Notes: generated by a model from the sequence alone, not told the origin. Shown: positions 51,222 to 61,680, counted from the first letter of the stretch. The stretch: 64,000 nucleotides of DNA from Paenibacillus peoriae KCTC 3763 (GCF_000236805.1 NZ_AGFX01000018.1:427811-491810); one strand, 5' to 3'. Made by a program: numbers and translations.

Positions 51222-52067
51222 ATGGCAAGCTATAAACCGGGGCAAATTGCCGAAAAGACGGTGGAAACAGGAGTAGCCAAAGCGAACAACCCGTGGATTG
51301 TGTCGGTGGTATTGGGATTTTTGGCAGGCGCATTCATTGCACTCGGGTTTTTGCTGGATATACGTGTTATTGCAAGCGCGCCTAAGGAATGGGGGAGTAT
51401 TGCTACCTTTATAGGAGCTGCGGTGTTCCCTGTAGGACTGGTATTAGTATTGATCGCTGGCGGAGAATTGCTGACCGGCAATATGATGGCTGTCCCTTTG
51501 GCGAGATGGGCAGGACGGATTAAGACCGGCGCCATGCTTCGTAATCTGGTCATTATTACGCTCAGTAATTTTGTCGGCGCGTTATTCGTTGCATTTTTCT
51601 TTGGCCATGTGCTGGGTCTGACAGAAGCGGGCCCTTATTTGGATAAAGTGGTGGATATGGCAGGTCATAAGCTGCAGGATAGCTTTTTGCAATCGTTTAT
51701 ATCTGGTATCGGATGTAACTGGCTGGTAGCGCTGGCTGTATGGCTGGCGTATAGCACGGATTCAATAGGTGGAAAAATTATGGGGATTTGGTTCCCTACC
51801 ATGGCCTTTGTTGCTATCGGCTTTCAGCACGTTGTGGCCAATATGTTTCTCATTCCGGCGGCTATCTTTGCAGGCCATTTTTCATGGGCAGATTATATCA
51901 TGAACTTTATTCCGGTCTGGCTGGGAAATTTGGTTGGAGGAAGCCTGTTTGTGGCTGGGGCTTACTGGTTAGCCTATTTGAAAAAGCCGCATTCCGATGC
52001 ACATCCAGTGAGCGGAACTCAGACTACTTCTTCGGTTGCTTCCAGTCCACTGAGTGATCGCGCTTGA
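51222..52067 (+). CDS. Formate/nitrite transporter (FNT family)
   Basis: 281 residues, six helices. It has the family regions GGELLTGNMMAVPLA and GIGCNWLVALAVWLA, and ends with IPVWLGNLVGGSLFVAGAYW. It is a pentameric channel for formate or nitrite. The start is ATG 51222 after GGAGCGGGA. The upstream ATG (51174) lies in the promoter. Its anaerobic-type control suggests formate export during fermentation or nitrite handling. Confidence 0.9.
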   Translation: MASYKPGQIAEKTVETGVAKANNPWIVSVVLGFLAGAFIALGFLLDIRVIASAPKEWGSIATFIGAAVFPVGLVLVLIAGGELLTGNMMAVPLARWAGRIKTGAMLRNLVIITLSNFVGALFVAFFFGHVLGLTEAGPYLDKVVDMAGHKLQDSFLQSFISGIGCNWLVALAVWLAYSTDSIGGKIMGIWFPTMAFVAIGFQHVVANMFLIPAAIFAGHFSWADYIMNFIPVWLGNLVGGSLFVAGAYWLAYLKKPHSDAHPVSGTQTTSSVASSPLSDRA

Positions 52068-52099
52068 TTAGTTACTTTTGATAGAATCGAACAAAGCAA

Positions 52100-52152
52100 A
52101 TCCGCCATGACAGGTCCGGGGGAACGAAACCTGTCATGGCGGATTTTTTTTG
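52100..52152 (+). terminator. Strong terminator
   Basis: A perfect 17-bp stem AATCCGCCATGACAGGT / ACCTGTCATGGCGGATT followed by eight Ts. Confidence 0.92.
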
Positions 52153-52272
52153 GGAGTGGTCCATGATTTGGCATGGAGGATGAGTGTGCTCTCGTCCATA
52201 ATGCCTTGATCTCTTTTACCCTCGGTAAGACAAGATGAAACAGGCTATAAAAAAATAATTGTGATTTTTTCG

Positions 52273-52310
52273 AAAATCCGTTTGGCTCTATGCAGCAGGC
52301 GGATTTTTTG
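52273..52310 (+). terminator. Second terminator-like hairpin
   Basis: AAAATCCG / CGGATTTT (52273-52280 with 52300-52307) and a T run. It lies upstream of the promoter at 52349, so it is a backup terminator or the end of an unseen transcript. Confidence 0.55.
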
Positions 52311-52348
52311 GCTCTTTCGATCGGAAGCTGCTTGGCAAAATCCTTCTC

Positions 52349-52377
52349 TTGCCATAGCTCATAGCTGTAGATATGAT
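52349..52377 (+). promoter_or_regulatory. Promoter of the molybdopterin oxidoreductase operon
   Basis: TTGCCA (52349-52354), 17 nt, TATGAT (52372-52377). Confidence 0.6.
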
Positions 52378-52426
52378 AAGTACAGTGTAATTTTTGGAAA
52401 CGGTAACGGAAAGGAGCATCAACACC

Positions 52427-54559
52427 ATGGATCATCGCAACAGCGCGCCTTCTGAGGCTACGCTTCAACCAGACTTACAAAGAGGGCAGCAGATGACGGA
52501 TCAGGCCGATGGTATTTTTCCGGCTGTGTGTCCGCTAGATTGCCCAGATACGTGCGGGCTCCTGCTTCACAAGGAAAACGGAAAAATTGTCAAGGTAACT
52601 GGTAACCCGGATCATCCTATTACAAAAGGGGCTATTTGTAATAAAGTTCGTAATATGACGGAGCGGGTATATGACCCTGATCGGGTGCTCTATCCGCTGA
52701 AGCGTGTAGGCCCCAAAGGAGCAGGGAAATTTGAACGAATTAGCTGGGAAGAAGCAGTCGATACCATTACAGGTCGGTTCAAGGAGCTGATTCGTACGGA
52801 CGGCCCGGAATCCATTCTCCCCTACAGCTTTTATGGCAATATGGGCGTATTGAGTGTGGACGGAATGGATCGCCGTTTTTTCAATGCGCTGGGCTCTAGT
52901 CAGCTAGATCAGACGATTTGCAGCGTAGCCGGGAATAAAGGTTGGGCATCTGTCATGGGTTTTAAGGGGGGCACCAGCCCGGAGGATACAGAGGATGCAG
53001 ACCTGATTATTGTATGGGGTGGAAATGTCATCAGCACGAACATGCATCAGGTAGTATTGGCCGAGAAGGCACGTAAAAAAGGTGCCAAGGTGGTTGTTAT
53101 TGATGTTCATCGTAACCGGACGGCGCAATGGGCGGATTGGTTCATTCCTTTATACCCGGGAACGGATACGGCGCTCGCGTTGGGAATAATGAACGTGCTG
53201 TTCGAGCAAGGGCTAACGGACGATGAATTTTTACGCCGCTACACGGTAGGCCATGAAGAGCTGCGCGGGCATGTTAAGGCGTACACCCCGGAGCGGGTTG
53301 CGCGTATCACGGGCGTACCTGCAGCGGATATCATTCGCCTGGCGGAGATGTACGGACAGGCGCGAGCGGCGTATATCAATATCGGCAACGGGCTTCAGCA
53401 TCATGAGAATGGCGGCATGAATGTACGCGCGGTAACATGCCTGCCCGCGCTCACCGGACAATGGCTGAAGCACGGAGGAGGCGCATCGCGCTCCAATGGC
53501 GCTTATGCCAAATTTAACGGCGCCAATCTGGAGCGTCCGGATCTGCGCCGGAACCCGGATGCCCGGGTGATCAACATGAACCGGATCGGAGAAACGTTGC
53601 TGCAAAAGGATGAGCCAATCAAGGCGCTGTTTGTATATTGCAGCAATCCGGTGGTCGTAGCACCGAATACGAAACGGGTGACACAGGGGTTTGAACGGGA
53701 GGATCTATTCACGGTTGTACATGACCTGTTCCTGACCGATACGGCCCGCTATGCGGATATTGTGCTGCCTGCGGCGTCTTCTTTTGAAGGTACAGACCTG
53801 TACAAATCCTACTGGCATCACTACGTTCAGATGCAGAGGCCAGTCATTGCTCCACTCGGAGAAAGTAAAAGCAATTATGAGCTGTTTAGTCTGCTCGGAC
53901 GAGCCATGGGCTTTGATGAAGCTGCATTTACGGAAAGTGAAGAAGACATGATCGTGGGCGCGCTGGATAACCCAACGAATCCTTATCTTAATGGTGTTAC
54001 TTTAGAAGCTTTGAAAGAGTCACCTTTTGTAAAGCTGGATATGACGCCCAAAGCTGCTTATCTGGATCGTCTAACCACGCCCTCGGGTAAGATTGAGCTG
54101 TATTCGGAACAGATGAAGCAAATGGGTCTGCCCGCGATGCCCACGTATGTGCCGCTGATCGAAGGCTATGATGGAGAGCAGCGACCGCTAGTAGATGAGC
54201 GGTTTCCACTGATGTTTATTTCGCCGCCAAATCACAATTTTCTCAATTCCACCTTCGCCAATTTGCCCAAGCATCAGCGATTGGAGCGGGAGCCTTTGCT
54301 GCAGATTCACCCGGAGGATGCTCAGACAAGAGACATCGTGGATGGGGATCTGGTTACCGTATGGAATGATCGGGGAACGTATGAGCTGAAAGCCAAAGTT
54401 ACTGATCTGATGCTGCCCGGTACAGTGATTAGCCAAGGGCTATGGTGGAAAGGCAAGGGGCGCAGACAGCGTGCCAATGCATTAACCTCTGATCGATTGT
54501 CAGATATGGGACAGGGGGCAACTTTCTTTTCAACGGTGGTGAATGTGAAGCGTCAATGA
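52427..54559 (+). CDS. Molybdopterin oxidoreductase with N-terminal 4Fe-4S site (YoaE-like)
   Basis: 710 residues. Cys 35, 39, 43 and 71 (CPLDCPDTC ... GAICNK) bind a [4Fe-4S] cluster, as in formate dehydrogenase and related DMSO-reductase-family enzymes. IIVWGGNVISTNMH, YCSNPVVVAPN, TARYADIVLPAASSFEG and the C-terminal IHPEDA molybdopterin-binding domain follow. No twin-Arg signal, so it is cytoplasmic. No maturation or electron-transfer subunit is beside it. Start ATG 52427 after AAAGGAGC. Substrate unknown; B. subtilis YoaE is the closest layout I know. Confidence 0.85.
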   Translation: MDHRNSAPSEATLQPDLQRGQQMTDQADGIFPAVCPLDCPDTCGLLLHKENGKIVKVTGNPDHPITKGAICNKVRNMTERVYDPDRVLYPLKRVGPKGAGKFERISWEEAVDTITGRFKELIRTDGPESILPYSFYGNMGVLSVDGMDRRFFNALGSSQLDQTICSVAGNKGWASVMGFKGGTSPEDTEDADLIIVWGGNVISTNMHQVVLAEKARKKGAKVVVIDVHRNRTAQWADWFIPLYPGTDTALALGIMNVLFEQGLTDDEFLRRYTVGHEELRGHVKAYTPERVARITGVPAADIIRLAEMYGQARAAYINIGNGLQHHENGGMNVRAVTCLPALTGQWLKHGGGASRSNGAYAKFNGANLERPDLRRNPDARVINMNRIGETLLQKDEPIKALFVYCSNPVVVAPNTKRVTQGFEREDLFTVVHDLFLTDTARYADIVLPAASSFEGTDLYKSYWHHYVQMQRPVIAPLGESKSNYELFSLLGRAMGFDEAAFTESEEDMIVGALDNPTNPYLNGVTLEALKESPFVKLDMTPKAAYLDRLTTPSGKIELYSEQMKQMGLPAMPTYVPLIEGYDGEQRPLVDERFPLMFISPPNHNFLNSTFANLPKHQRLEREPLLQIHPEDAQTRDIVDGDLVTVWNDRGTYELKAKVTDLMLPGTVISQGLWWKGKGRRQRANALTSDRLSDMGQGATFFSTVVNVKRQ

Positions 54560-54605
54560 GCTTATGCCTTTTATGGCGTCAGATGTTAAAGGAGAAACAA
54601 AAGAT

Positions 54606-55853
54606 ATGAAATGGTTGGAAACTTATCCGAGAGAAGTTAAAGTATTTCTCGTCGCCAGCTTGATTAATTCCGCCGGAAGCTCCCTGATGTGGCCGCTTGT
54701 CAGCATGTACGTGTTTGACGAGCTGAACCGCAGTATGGGAGATGCAGGGATTGCGATTTTAGTGCAGTCCCTGGGCGGGATTTTTGGTCAGGTGCTGGGA
54801 GGAGCCCTGTATCACCGTATTGGAGCCAAGAAACTGATTGTCGGTTCACTGGCTATGAACGCGCTGGGACTTCTCACGCTTCCATTTACCAGCGGACATT
54901 GGATTGCGTTTGTCATCATGATGGGCTTTATCGGCTTTTTTAATGTGGTATCCGTGCCTGCGATTCAGGCCTTTGTAGGTTTTCGTTTCGCTGACCGTCG
55001 GGGTGAGCTGTTTAATATTATTTATGTCGCCAATAATATCGGGGTGGCCTTAGGAACGGGATTGAGCGGCGTTCTGGCGGATCTTTCCTATCAGCTCAGC
55101 TTTGTGATGAATGGGGTAACCTCAGCGGTATTTGCCGGATTTTTCTGGTCCTATCTTAGCAGGGTGGATCGGGAAGAGGGGGAAGTTCATCTCAGCAAGT
55201 CAGTGAGGAAAAGAGAAGAGTTATCGGCCGGGCCGCTTTTTCGTGATACCAGACTGTATCTGTTTGTTGGCCTGGGGTCGCTTTTTTTATGGTTTGGCAA
55301 TTCCATCTGGAATACGGGAGTATCTCCATTTATTATCGAGCAGGGCTTGCCTAAAACGATGTACGGGCTTCTGTGGACGTTGAATGGTATTCTTATTTTT
55401 GCTGCACAGCCGATTATTTTCTGGATAAAACGTCTGTATGCCCGGCATGCTTCAGCCCAAATGACATGGGCCGGAGGATTTTACCTGGCGGCTTATCTCA
55501 TCATGCTGGGTACACAGAACTACACGGGGATGATATTTGCTATGGTCCTGGCTACACTGGGAGAAATGCTGATTGCCCCTGCGGTTCCGGCATTTCTGTC
55601 TGATCACGGAGGCCATGGAGCGCCCTTTTACATCGGGCTTGTGGGGGGCATTGGCGCAGCCGGACGGGTGCTGGGACCTTATATTATGGGAAGGCTATAT
55701 GATTTCGACGGTTTACCGCCCGCACTTTGGCTGGCTATAGGTGTAGCAGTGTTGTCGATTCTGTTTTTTGTCCTGCATAGCTGGTTGAACCGTTCCCGGC
55801 ATGATTTGGATGTTTTCGAAGCTACTACCAAGGCGGATACTCCCAGTTCTTAA
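54606..55853 (+). CDS. MFS transporter downstream of the molybdenum enzyme
   Basis: 415 residues, twelve helices. VFLVASLINSAGSSLMWPLVSMYV opens the protein and the motif A variant (YHRIGAKKLIVG) is in loop 2-3. DHGGHGAPFYIGLVGGIGAAGRVLGP lies near the end. It resembles the MdtH/YqjV drug-efflux-like group. ATG 54606 follows AAAGGAG; the frame reaches 54564 without an SD. It is 46 nt from the oxidoreductase stop, so probably one operon. Confidence 0.85.
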   Translation: MKWLETYPREVKVFLVASLINSAGSSLMWPLVSMYVFDELNRSMGDAGIAILVQSLGGIFGQVLGGALYHRIGAKKLIVGSLAMNALGLLTLPFTSGHWIAFVIMMGFIGFFNVVSVPAIQAFVGFRFADRRGELFNIIYVANNIGVALGTGLSGVLADLSYQLSFVMNGVTSAVFAGFFWSYLSRVDREEGEVHLSKSVRKREELSAGPLFRDTRLYLFVGLGSLFLWFGNSIWNTGVSPFIIEQGLPKTMYGLLWTLNGILIFAAQPIIFWIKRLYARHASAQMTWAGGFYLAAYLIMLGTQNYTGMIFAMVLATLGEMLIAPAVPAFLSDHGGHGAPFYIGLVGGIGAAGRVLGPYIMGRLYDFDGLPPALWLAIGVAVLSILFFVLHSWLNRSRHDLDVFEATTKADTPSS

Positions 55854-55957
55854 GTCCCGATAAAAGTTCAGTAATGAGCCGTGATTATGGTACAATAAGT
55901 GACGGATAGCAACAGTTATTGCTTCAGGAAAGCCTTCACAGGAAGGATTGAAAGGAT

Positions 55958-56452
55958 TTGTTTATAAGTCAACCCCTGACGATACGTCATTCGGAGATGA
56001 AGGATGCTCCTGATCTGATTGCGCTGGATGAATTGGTATGGAATGAACGAACGGCCCCCGCTTCACTGTCATGGAAGTCGCGTGGGGAGTTTTTACGCAA
56101 TTCGCCTCCGGGTTCCCAACTGGTCGCCATTGAGCAGGGAGTGCTCTGCGGGTATGTCGGATTTCGTTCTCCAACACTGTTGGCTAGTAATCGCCATGTG
56201 CTGGAAATCAATATAGCCGTACATCCCGATTATCATCGTAGAGGCATTGGGATGGCGCTTATGAACTCGATGAAGGACATTGCTGCCGCTGAGGGTATAC
56301 GCAAATTAAGTTTGCGGGTGCTCTCCTGTAACACGGAAGCCCTTATGTTCTATGAGAAATGCGGTTTCGAGATCGAAGGACGTCTGCATGAGGAGTTTTA
56401 CATCGCAGGTCAATTTGTGGATGATGTGTTAATGGCCTATTTCTTAAAATAG
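55958..56452 (+). CDS. GNAT-family N-acetyltransferase
   Basis: 164 residues. LTIRHSEMKDAPDLIALDE start, VLEINIAVHPDYHRRGIGMALM with the acetyl-CoA loop RRGIG, and LSCNTEALMFYEKCGFEIEG. This is a standard small-molecule or protein N-acetyltransferase; substrate unknown. TTG start with GGAAGGA 10 nt upstream. Confidence 0.85.
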   Translation: MFISQPLTIRHSEMKDAPDLIALDELVWNERTAPASLSWKSRGEFLRNSPPGSQLVAIEQGVLCGYVGFRSPTLLASNRHVLEINIAVHPDYHRRGIGMALMNSMKDIAAAEGIRKLSLRVLSCNTEALMFYEKCGFEIEGRLHEEFYIAGQFVDDVLMAYFLK

Positions 56453-56501
56453 GCCGGAGGCCGCGAACAGCAATATTCGTTTTTCATGTCCTGCTCATAA
56501 T

Positions 56502-56539
56502 AAACAGCGCCGCAGATCCTATAGACTGCGGCGCTGTTT
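56502..56539. terminator. Bidirectional terminator between convergent acetyltransferase genes
   Basis: A perfect 14-bp stem AAACAGCGCCGCAG / CTGCGGCGCTGTTT. Confidence 0.8.
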
Positions 56540-56552
56540 GTATGGTGGAGTG

Positions 56553-57101
56553 TTATCGAAGCTGCTTCCATTCCTTTTGGAGCATACCGTACACTGCATG
56601 GTTCATGTAGCCGTCGGGCAGCAATTCTGCTTCGCGTACAATACCTTCGAGCACAAAGCCCAGACGCTCCGGAATACCACGACTGCGGCGGTTCGTAGTT
56701 GCGCAGCGGATTTCGACCCGATGCAATTCCAGCTCCATCAACGCATATTCGACGAATACGCGGCAGGCGCTGGTCATGAGGCCCTGTCCTTCGTAGCCGT
56801 GGCCAAGCCAGTATCCAATGCTGACCGAACGGTGAGTCCAATTGATCTCATGGTAGCTGATAATGCCAGTAAGCTCGTTATCCATCCAGATGCCGGCGGT
56901 CAGGCTGCCATTCTCTGCGGCTTGTTTCAGGGCGCTCTGTACGAACTGCTCTGTGTGGCTGATTTCCGTGGTAGAGTCTACCCATGGAAGCCATTGACGC
57001 AAGCGGTCACGGGACATTTCGATTAGCTCAAACAGAGGCTGCACATGCTCTTTGGTGAGCGGCCGAAGGACTGTGCGTTCGTCCAATGCGTATGTAAACA
57101 T
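56553..57101 (-). CDS. RimJ/RimL-type N-acetyltransferase
   Basis: 182 residues. ERTVLRPLTKEHVQPLFELI, RLRQWLPWVD, SIGYWLGHGYEGQGLMTSAC and RVEIRCATTNRRSRGIPERLGF are the conserved RimL blocks. These enzymes acetylate ribosomal-protein N-termini or other amines. GAGGGGATC SD on the minus strand. Confidence 0.88.
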   Translation of the reverse strand: MFTYALDERTVLRPLTKEHVQPLFELIEMSRDRLRQWLPWVDSTTEISHTEQFVQSALKQAAENGSLTAGIWMDNELTGIISYHEINWTHRSVSIGYWLGHGYEGQGLMTSACRVFVEYALMELELHRVEIRCATTNRRSRGIPERLGFVLEGIVREAELLPDGYMNHAVYGMLQKEWKQLR

Positions 57102-57185
57102 GATTGATCCCCTCTTTCACTCGGAAAATCGCTAAACCAGCCAGTCTAGCATTTAATCCCATGCTACCTTATTCTGCGAGAGTCG

Positions 57186-57914
57186 TCAAAATGGAGAGGA
57201 AGCTTCAAATTCTATAGGCCCCACCTGAAACCGTCCATGCTCGTATACATACTTCAGCTTCAAATCACCTACAAATTCGGTTGGCGATACACTGCCGGAT
57301 AAGGTGGCTCTTAGAGAGGACTGTTCGGCATCATATATCACGACAGAGTTAAAATCGAGCTGCTTCGTAAATTGGGAAGGATCATCGTAAAACGCTGACA
57401 CTTTTGGATCCATCGTGTATGTGGTGGCACCGTCAATCGTAACAGCGATATGCACCTGCTGGTTGTGGTCGCGCAGCTCCACAAGGCTCTGTACACGCCG
57501 GGACACGGCGTCTGTCGCTGATTCGACCACATACTCCTCCATCGTCTGCGCGTTGACAATATGCAGTTCCTGCAATTCGACACCCGTTCCCGAGGCACGT
57601 GTAATGATTACGACGGCTTCACGGACGCCATCTCCGTTTACATCCTTGTAATATAACTGTGGTGCGGTGGAGATATCTGCTGAGCCTGACCATCCAAATG
57701 TGCGGTGTTGCTGACCGATTTCCAGCACAGCCGAACGGAACAGCCCTTGTGACGGATTCACAGCGTATAAGTTGACGGATGAGTCTTCTGGAGCGACAGC
57801 TAACGGACGTGATTGCACAGGCCGAGTCGTCGGGCTTGATGAAGGATGTGCAGTTGTCATCACGGAAGAGGACAACAGCATAGACAGCAGGATTACGATA
57901 AGCAGCTTAAACAC
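57186..57914 (-). CDS. Secreted protein with VCBS/FG-GAP-like repeat, unknown role
   Basis: 242 residues from the GTG at 57914, which is 8 nt after AAAAGGAG. The longer frame to 58040 is rejected because it lacks an SD and would bury the signal peptide. Signal peptide about residues 1-25, a Pro/Ser/Thr linker, then a beta-rich domain with YYKDVNGDGVREAVVI, a Ca2+-binding FG-GAP type loop. Function unknown. Confidence 0.6.
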   Translation of the reverse strand: MFKLLIVILLSMLLSSSVMTTAHPSSSPTTRPVQSRPLAVAPEDSSVNLYAVNPSQGLFRSAVLEIGQQHRTFGWSGSADISTAPQLYYKDVNGDGVREAVVIITRASGTGVELQELHIVNAQTMEEYVVESATDAVSRRVQSLVELRDHNQQVHIAVTIDGATTYTMDPKVSAFYDDPSQFTKQLDFNSVVIYDAEQSSLRATLSGSVSPTEFVGDLKLKYVYEHGRFQVGPIEFEASSPF

Positions 57915-58121
57915 GGGTGGGTCTCCTTTTCCGAACAAATTAAAAGATATATACAATATAACGAATTTATTTGCCGAAAATGTTAACTCTTTTTCATAAC
58001 TTGCACCTTTTTTTGCTGTAGAGAGCATATGGATTTTCATTTTATTGAGTTATGTGTTATGAAAGGGTATATTTAAGGGAACAGGTTTTGCACAGATTAT
58101 ACGGAAGAAAGGTTGATTAGC

Positions 58122-59801
58122 GTGGAGAAGCCGATCACTCCCCCCAATTTTATTAAAAGTGTCATTGAAGAGGACTTACGAACGGGTAAGGTAAAGGAGG
58201 TTGTTACACGCTTTCCGCCTGAACCAAACGGATATTTGCACATTGGACATGCCAAAGCCATCTGGATCAATTTCTCACTGGGAGATGAATTCAGAGGACG
58301 CACGAACCTGCGCTTTGACGATACCAATCCGGCGAAGGAAGACACGGAATACGTAAACTCCATTCAGGAGGACGTGAAGTGGCTCGGTTATGAATGGGAA
58401 GAAAAACACTATGCTTCCAATTATTTTGAAGAAATGTACAAACGTGCCATTCTGTTGATCCAAAAGGGTAAAGCCTATGTGGATGACCAAAGCGCGGACC
58501 AAATCCGCGAAACTCGCGGTACGCTGACTGAGCCGGGACAAAATAGCCCTTATCGCGATCGCAGCGTGGAAGAGAATCTCAAGCTGTTTGAAGAGATGCG
58601 TGCAGGTAAATATCAGAACGGTGAAAAGGTGCTGCGCGCTAAGATTGATATGGCCTCGCCAAATATCAATTTGCGTGATCCGGTTATTTACCGTATTTCG
58701 CATACAGCACATCACAATACAGGCGACACATGGTGCATCTATCCGATGTATTCCTATGCGCATCCGCTGGAGGATGCGATTGAGGGCGTGACCCACTCGC
58801 TCTGCTCGCTGGAGTTTGAGGATCAACGGCCATTGTACGACTGGGTTGTGGCTGAAAGTGAAATGGAAAAGGTGCCTCATCAATACGAATTCGGACGGCT
58901 GAATTTGGCTCAAACGGTAACCAGCAAACGCAAGCTTAAGCTTCTGGTTGATGAGAAGCACGTAGATGGCTGGGATGATCCACGTATGCCGACGATTTCC
59001 GGCTTGCGTCGTCGTGGCTATACGCCGGAGGCCATCCGCAATTTCGTATACGAGACAGGCATTTCCAAGGCCTACGGAGTCATCGATTTGCAGGTGCTGG
59101 AGCATTTTGTACGTGAGGATTTGAAGCTCAAGGCACCTCGTACCATGGCAGTCATTGATCCGTTAAAGGTGGTTATTACCAACTATCCTGAGGGACAGGT
59201 TGAAATGCTGGAGGCGGAAAACAACACAGAAAATCCGGAGCTTGGCACACGTCAAATTCCATTCTCTCGTGAAATTTACATTGAGCGTGAGGATTTTATG
59301 GAAAATCCGCCGAGCAAATACTTCCGCTTGTTCCCTGGTAATGAAGTACGTCTCAAACATGCTTACTTCATTAAATGCAACGATGTAATTAAGGATGCGG
59401 ACGGCAACGTGACTGAAATTCACTGTACCTATGATGTAGAAACCAAGAGTGGATCAGGCTTTACTGGACGTAAAGTGAAGGGAACGATCCACTGGGTAGA
59501 GGCTACTCAGGCTGTTCCGGCTGAATTCCGTTTGTACGAGCCTTTGATTAATGCAGAGGAACCTGAAGCAATGGAAGAGGACGGATCGGAAAAAACATTC
59601 CTTGATCAATTGAATCCGAACTCTTTGGAAATTGCTCATGGCTACGTGGAGCCAAACATGAAAGAGGCTCAAGCGCAGGACAAGTTCCAATTTTTCCGTC
59701 ATGGTTATTTCAGTGTTGATCCGAAGCTGTCCAAGCCGGGCGAGCCTGTATTTAACCGTGTTGTATCGCTGAAAAGCTCTTTCCAGTTGCCTAAGCAATA
59801 G
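58122..59801 (+). CDS. glnS: Glutaminyl-tRNA synthetase
   Basis: 559 residues, like E. coli GlnRS (about 554). HIGH motif at residues 40-43 in [25 protein letters not shown], then the KMSKS equivalent SKRKL near residue 268 and the C-terminal beta-barrel anticodon domain. It charges tRNA-Gln directly. Most Firmicutes lack it and use GatCAB. GTG 58122 is the right distance from AGAAAGG. No YqeY-like extension is seen. Single-gene transcript with a terminator. Confidence 0.95.
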   Translation: MEKPITPPNFIKSVIEEDLRTGKVKEVVTRFPPEPNGYLHIGHAKAIWINFSLGDEFRGRTNLRFDDTNPAKEDTEYVNSIQEDVKWLGYEWEEKHYASNYFEEMYKRAILLIQKGKAYVDDQSADQIRETRGTLTEPGQNSPYRDRSVEENLKLFEEMRAGKYQNGEKVLRAKIDMASPNINLRDPVIYRISHTAHHNTGDTWCIYPMYSYAHPLEDAIEGVTHSLCSLEFEDQRPLYDWVVAESEMEKVPHQYEFGRLNLAQTVTSKRKLKLLVDEKHVDGWDDPRMPTISGLRRRGYTPEAIRNFVYETGISKAYGVIDLQVLEHFVREDLKLKAPRTMAVIDPLKVVITNYPEGQVEMLEAENNTENPELGTRQIPFSREIYIEREDFMENPPSKYFRLFPGNEVRLKHAYFIKCNDVIKDADGNVTEIHCTYDVETKSGSGFTGRKVKGTIHWVEATQAVPAEFRLYEPLINAEEPEAMEEDGSEKTFLDQLNPNSLEIAHGYVEPNMKEAQAQDKFQFFRHGYFSVDPKLSKPGEPVFNRVVSLKSSFQLPKQ

Positions 59802-59850
59802 GTGGTTGGAAAGAGCGGAACAAAAGGTAGTTTTGTCCGACCAAGCTAAA

Positions 59851-59886
59851 AAAGGAGTCTGCCCGTGGGCAGACTCCTTTATTTTT
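59851..59886. terminator. Bidirectional terminator
   Basis: A 14-bp stem AAAGGAGTCTGCCC / GGGCAGACTCCTTT, T-rich on the plus side. Confidence 0.85.
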
Positions 59887-59948
59887 ATGTTTGCTTGCTC
59901 TTGATAAGTGCTTGTTGACGATAGATATACCGCATTCCACTGGTGTTG

Positions 59949-61172
59949 TTAAAGGGACTCTTCTATTCGTTTGTGCTCGTCTGCATGACTGGGCTGGTAG
60001 CCGTTCTTGTGCAGCATATACCACATGATGGCGAATCCTACAGAGCCAAGCAGGGCGAAGAAGACCCCTACATTGTACATCATTTCGCCACCGAAGTTCT
60101 GGAACAGCCAGCCTCCTGCAAAACCTGCGACAATGCCGGAAATACCGCTCCAGGTCAAGGTATATACAGCCTGCCCGGATGAACGGTAAGCAGTGGGGGT
60201 GAACAGGACGGTTAACTGGGTACCTACATAAAAATATCCACCGAAGGTGATACAATGAAGTGCCTGAATGAATACGATCTGAATCGGGTCTGTGGCCAGG
60301 GCCATCAGTTCCCACCGTAAGGCAAACAGCAAGCTGACGAGGGCCAGACAGCCGACCATCACGGTCATTTTTTTCTTCAAGAAGCGATCAAATAACAAAA
60401 AGACAATAATTTCGAATACCGATGACATAAAGACGGCAAAACCAAGCATCAGTTTGGACCCGCCCAGCTCGGTAATGTACAGGGACATAAAGGCACTGTT
60501 GATCGAATTCGGGATGGATACAAGGATGCCCAATAAAATAAAGGATATAAAGTAGCCGTTCATCAAAATGCTGCCAAAGCCACGCAAATGAATGGCTGCT
60601 GTCCCCACAGTGCTTTTCAGTGGCGGGATCGTCAAGGTACAGATCATTGCAGCCAGCAGCAGTACCGTAAAGATGTTGGATATGCTGGATGTTCCCATCT
60701 GGTCAACGAGCATGCCGGCAACTGCCGCAGTCACAGCCCAGCCGAAGGAGCCCCATATGCGAAACGAACCGAATTTTCGATCCGTGCCCTCAATGTAGCT
60801 GAGAATAAGACTGTTGCTTTGGGCGAATAAAGGGCTTTGGAAAAAATAAAAACCAATCATCGATACATAAATCATGACATACGTATGGACATGAAATAAA
60901 GCTTGCAGCAATAACAATGTGCCTATAATCATAACTAGTAGTATGCGACGGAGGTTGCGGCTCCGATCACTTGTATATCCCCAAAAAGGGTTCGCGAATA
61001 CGGATACAAAAGGTCCAATGGCCATCAGGCTCCCGATTTCAAGCTTGTCCATGCCGATATCCTGCAAATACAATGGGAAGAAGCTGGAAAAAATGACCAT
61101 AGCTCCATATAGAAAAAAGTTATACAGCTTTAGGGAATATAGAGAACTCTCTTGAATTTCTCTCTTTTGCAA
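59949..61172 (-). CDS. MFS transporter of the LacY/3-phenylpropionate-like group
   Basis: 407 residues, twelve helices. LYNFFLYGAMVIFSSFFPLYL and GYTSDRSRNLRRIL (motif A) lie in the N half and GPFVSVFANPFWG between. This resembles MFS_1-like proteins such as YwbF/HcaT. Substrate unknown, perhaps nucleosides, sugars or aromatics. ATG 61172 after AAGGAATGG on the minus strand. Confidence 0.85.
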   Translation of the reverse strand: MQKREIQESSLYSLKLYNFFLYGAMVIFSSFFPLYLQDIGMDKLEIGSLMAIGPFVSVFANPFWGYTSDRSRNLRRILLVMIIGTLLLLQALFHVHTYVMIYVSMIGFYFFQSPLFAQSNSLILSYIEGTDRKFGSFRIWGSFGWAVTAAVAGMLVDQMGTSSISNIFTVLLLAAMICTLTIPPLKSTVGTAAIHLRGFGSILMNGYFISFILLGILVSIPNSINSAFMSLYITELGGSKLMLGFAVFMSSVFEIIVFLLFDRFLKKKMTVMVGCLALVSLLFALRWELMALATDPIQIVFIQALHCITFGGYFYVGTQLTVLFTPTAYRSSGQAVYTLTWSGISGIVAGFAGGWLFQNFGGEMMYNVGVFFALLGSVGFAIMWYMLHKNGYQPSHADEHKRIEESL

Positions 61173-61680
61173 GACAAGCCATTCCTTTCTTAGCCCGATA
61201 GAGAACTGCGCATCGATGCCGATCAGTGGGGAGGTTCTTTATTCCAATGTATCATGTGTTGAAAGGGTTAACAAACCAATAAATTAACAATTATGTAATA
61301 TTTATTTGAGGGTACTAATTCGATAATAGTGTAAGCAAACTTAATAACTATTGCGTTATTTTGTTGGTTTTTATTTTTGGTGCTCCAAGGGGCGACATGT
61401 AGATGAACTGCAGCATTTGAGTCTATATATAGTTGGTTCAAGCAGATGCTGGGTTGGTTACAAAATCTTTATTTATAAATAGGTTCTTAAGACCTAAAGT
61501 TTATACAAAGAATAGCCGATACATAATCCATAATCAGGGTGATTTAGGATTATTTTTTTCTGATTTAAAATATAATGACGCAGATATTACATAAAATCAG
61601 AATACTATTCTAGGGAGTATATGGGTTCATCTGACCTGTGTAGTTGGTTTTATGAGATATCGGGTGGAAAGGAATGGAAA
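61173..61680. other. Divergent spacer between the MFS gene and the Maf-like gene
   Basis: About 500 nt, AT-rich, with no ORF worth keeping. It holds the sigma-D-type promoter at 61496-61522, and a separate TATAAT at 61571-61576 without a good -35. Confidence 0.6.
61496..61522 (+). promoter_or_regulatory. Sigma-D (flagellar) type promoter
   Basis: TAAA (61496-61499), 15 nt, GCCGATAC (61515-61522). The B. subtilis sigma-D consensus is TAAA-N15-GCCGATAT, so only the last base differs. Predicted leader is about 150 nt to the Maf-like gene. Confidence 0.75.
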
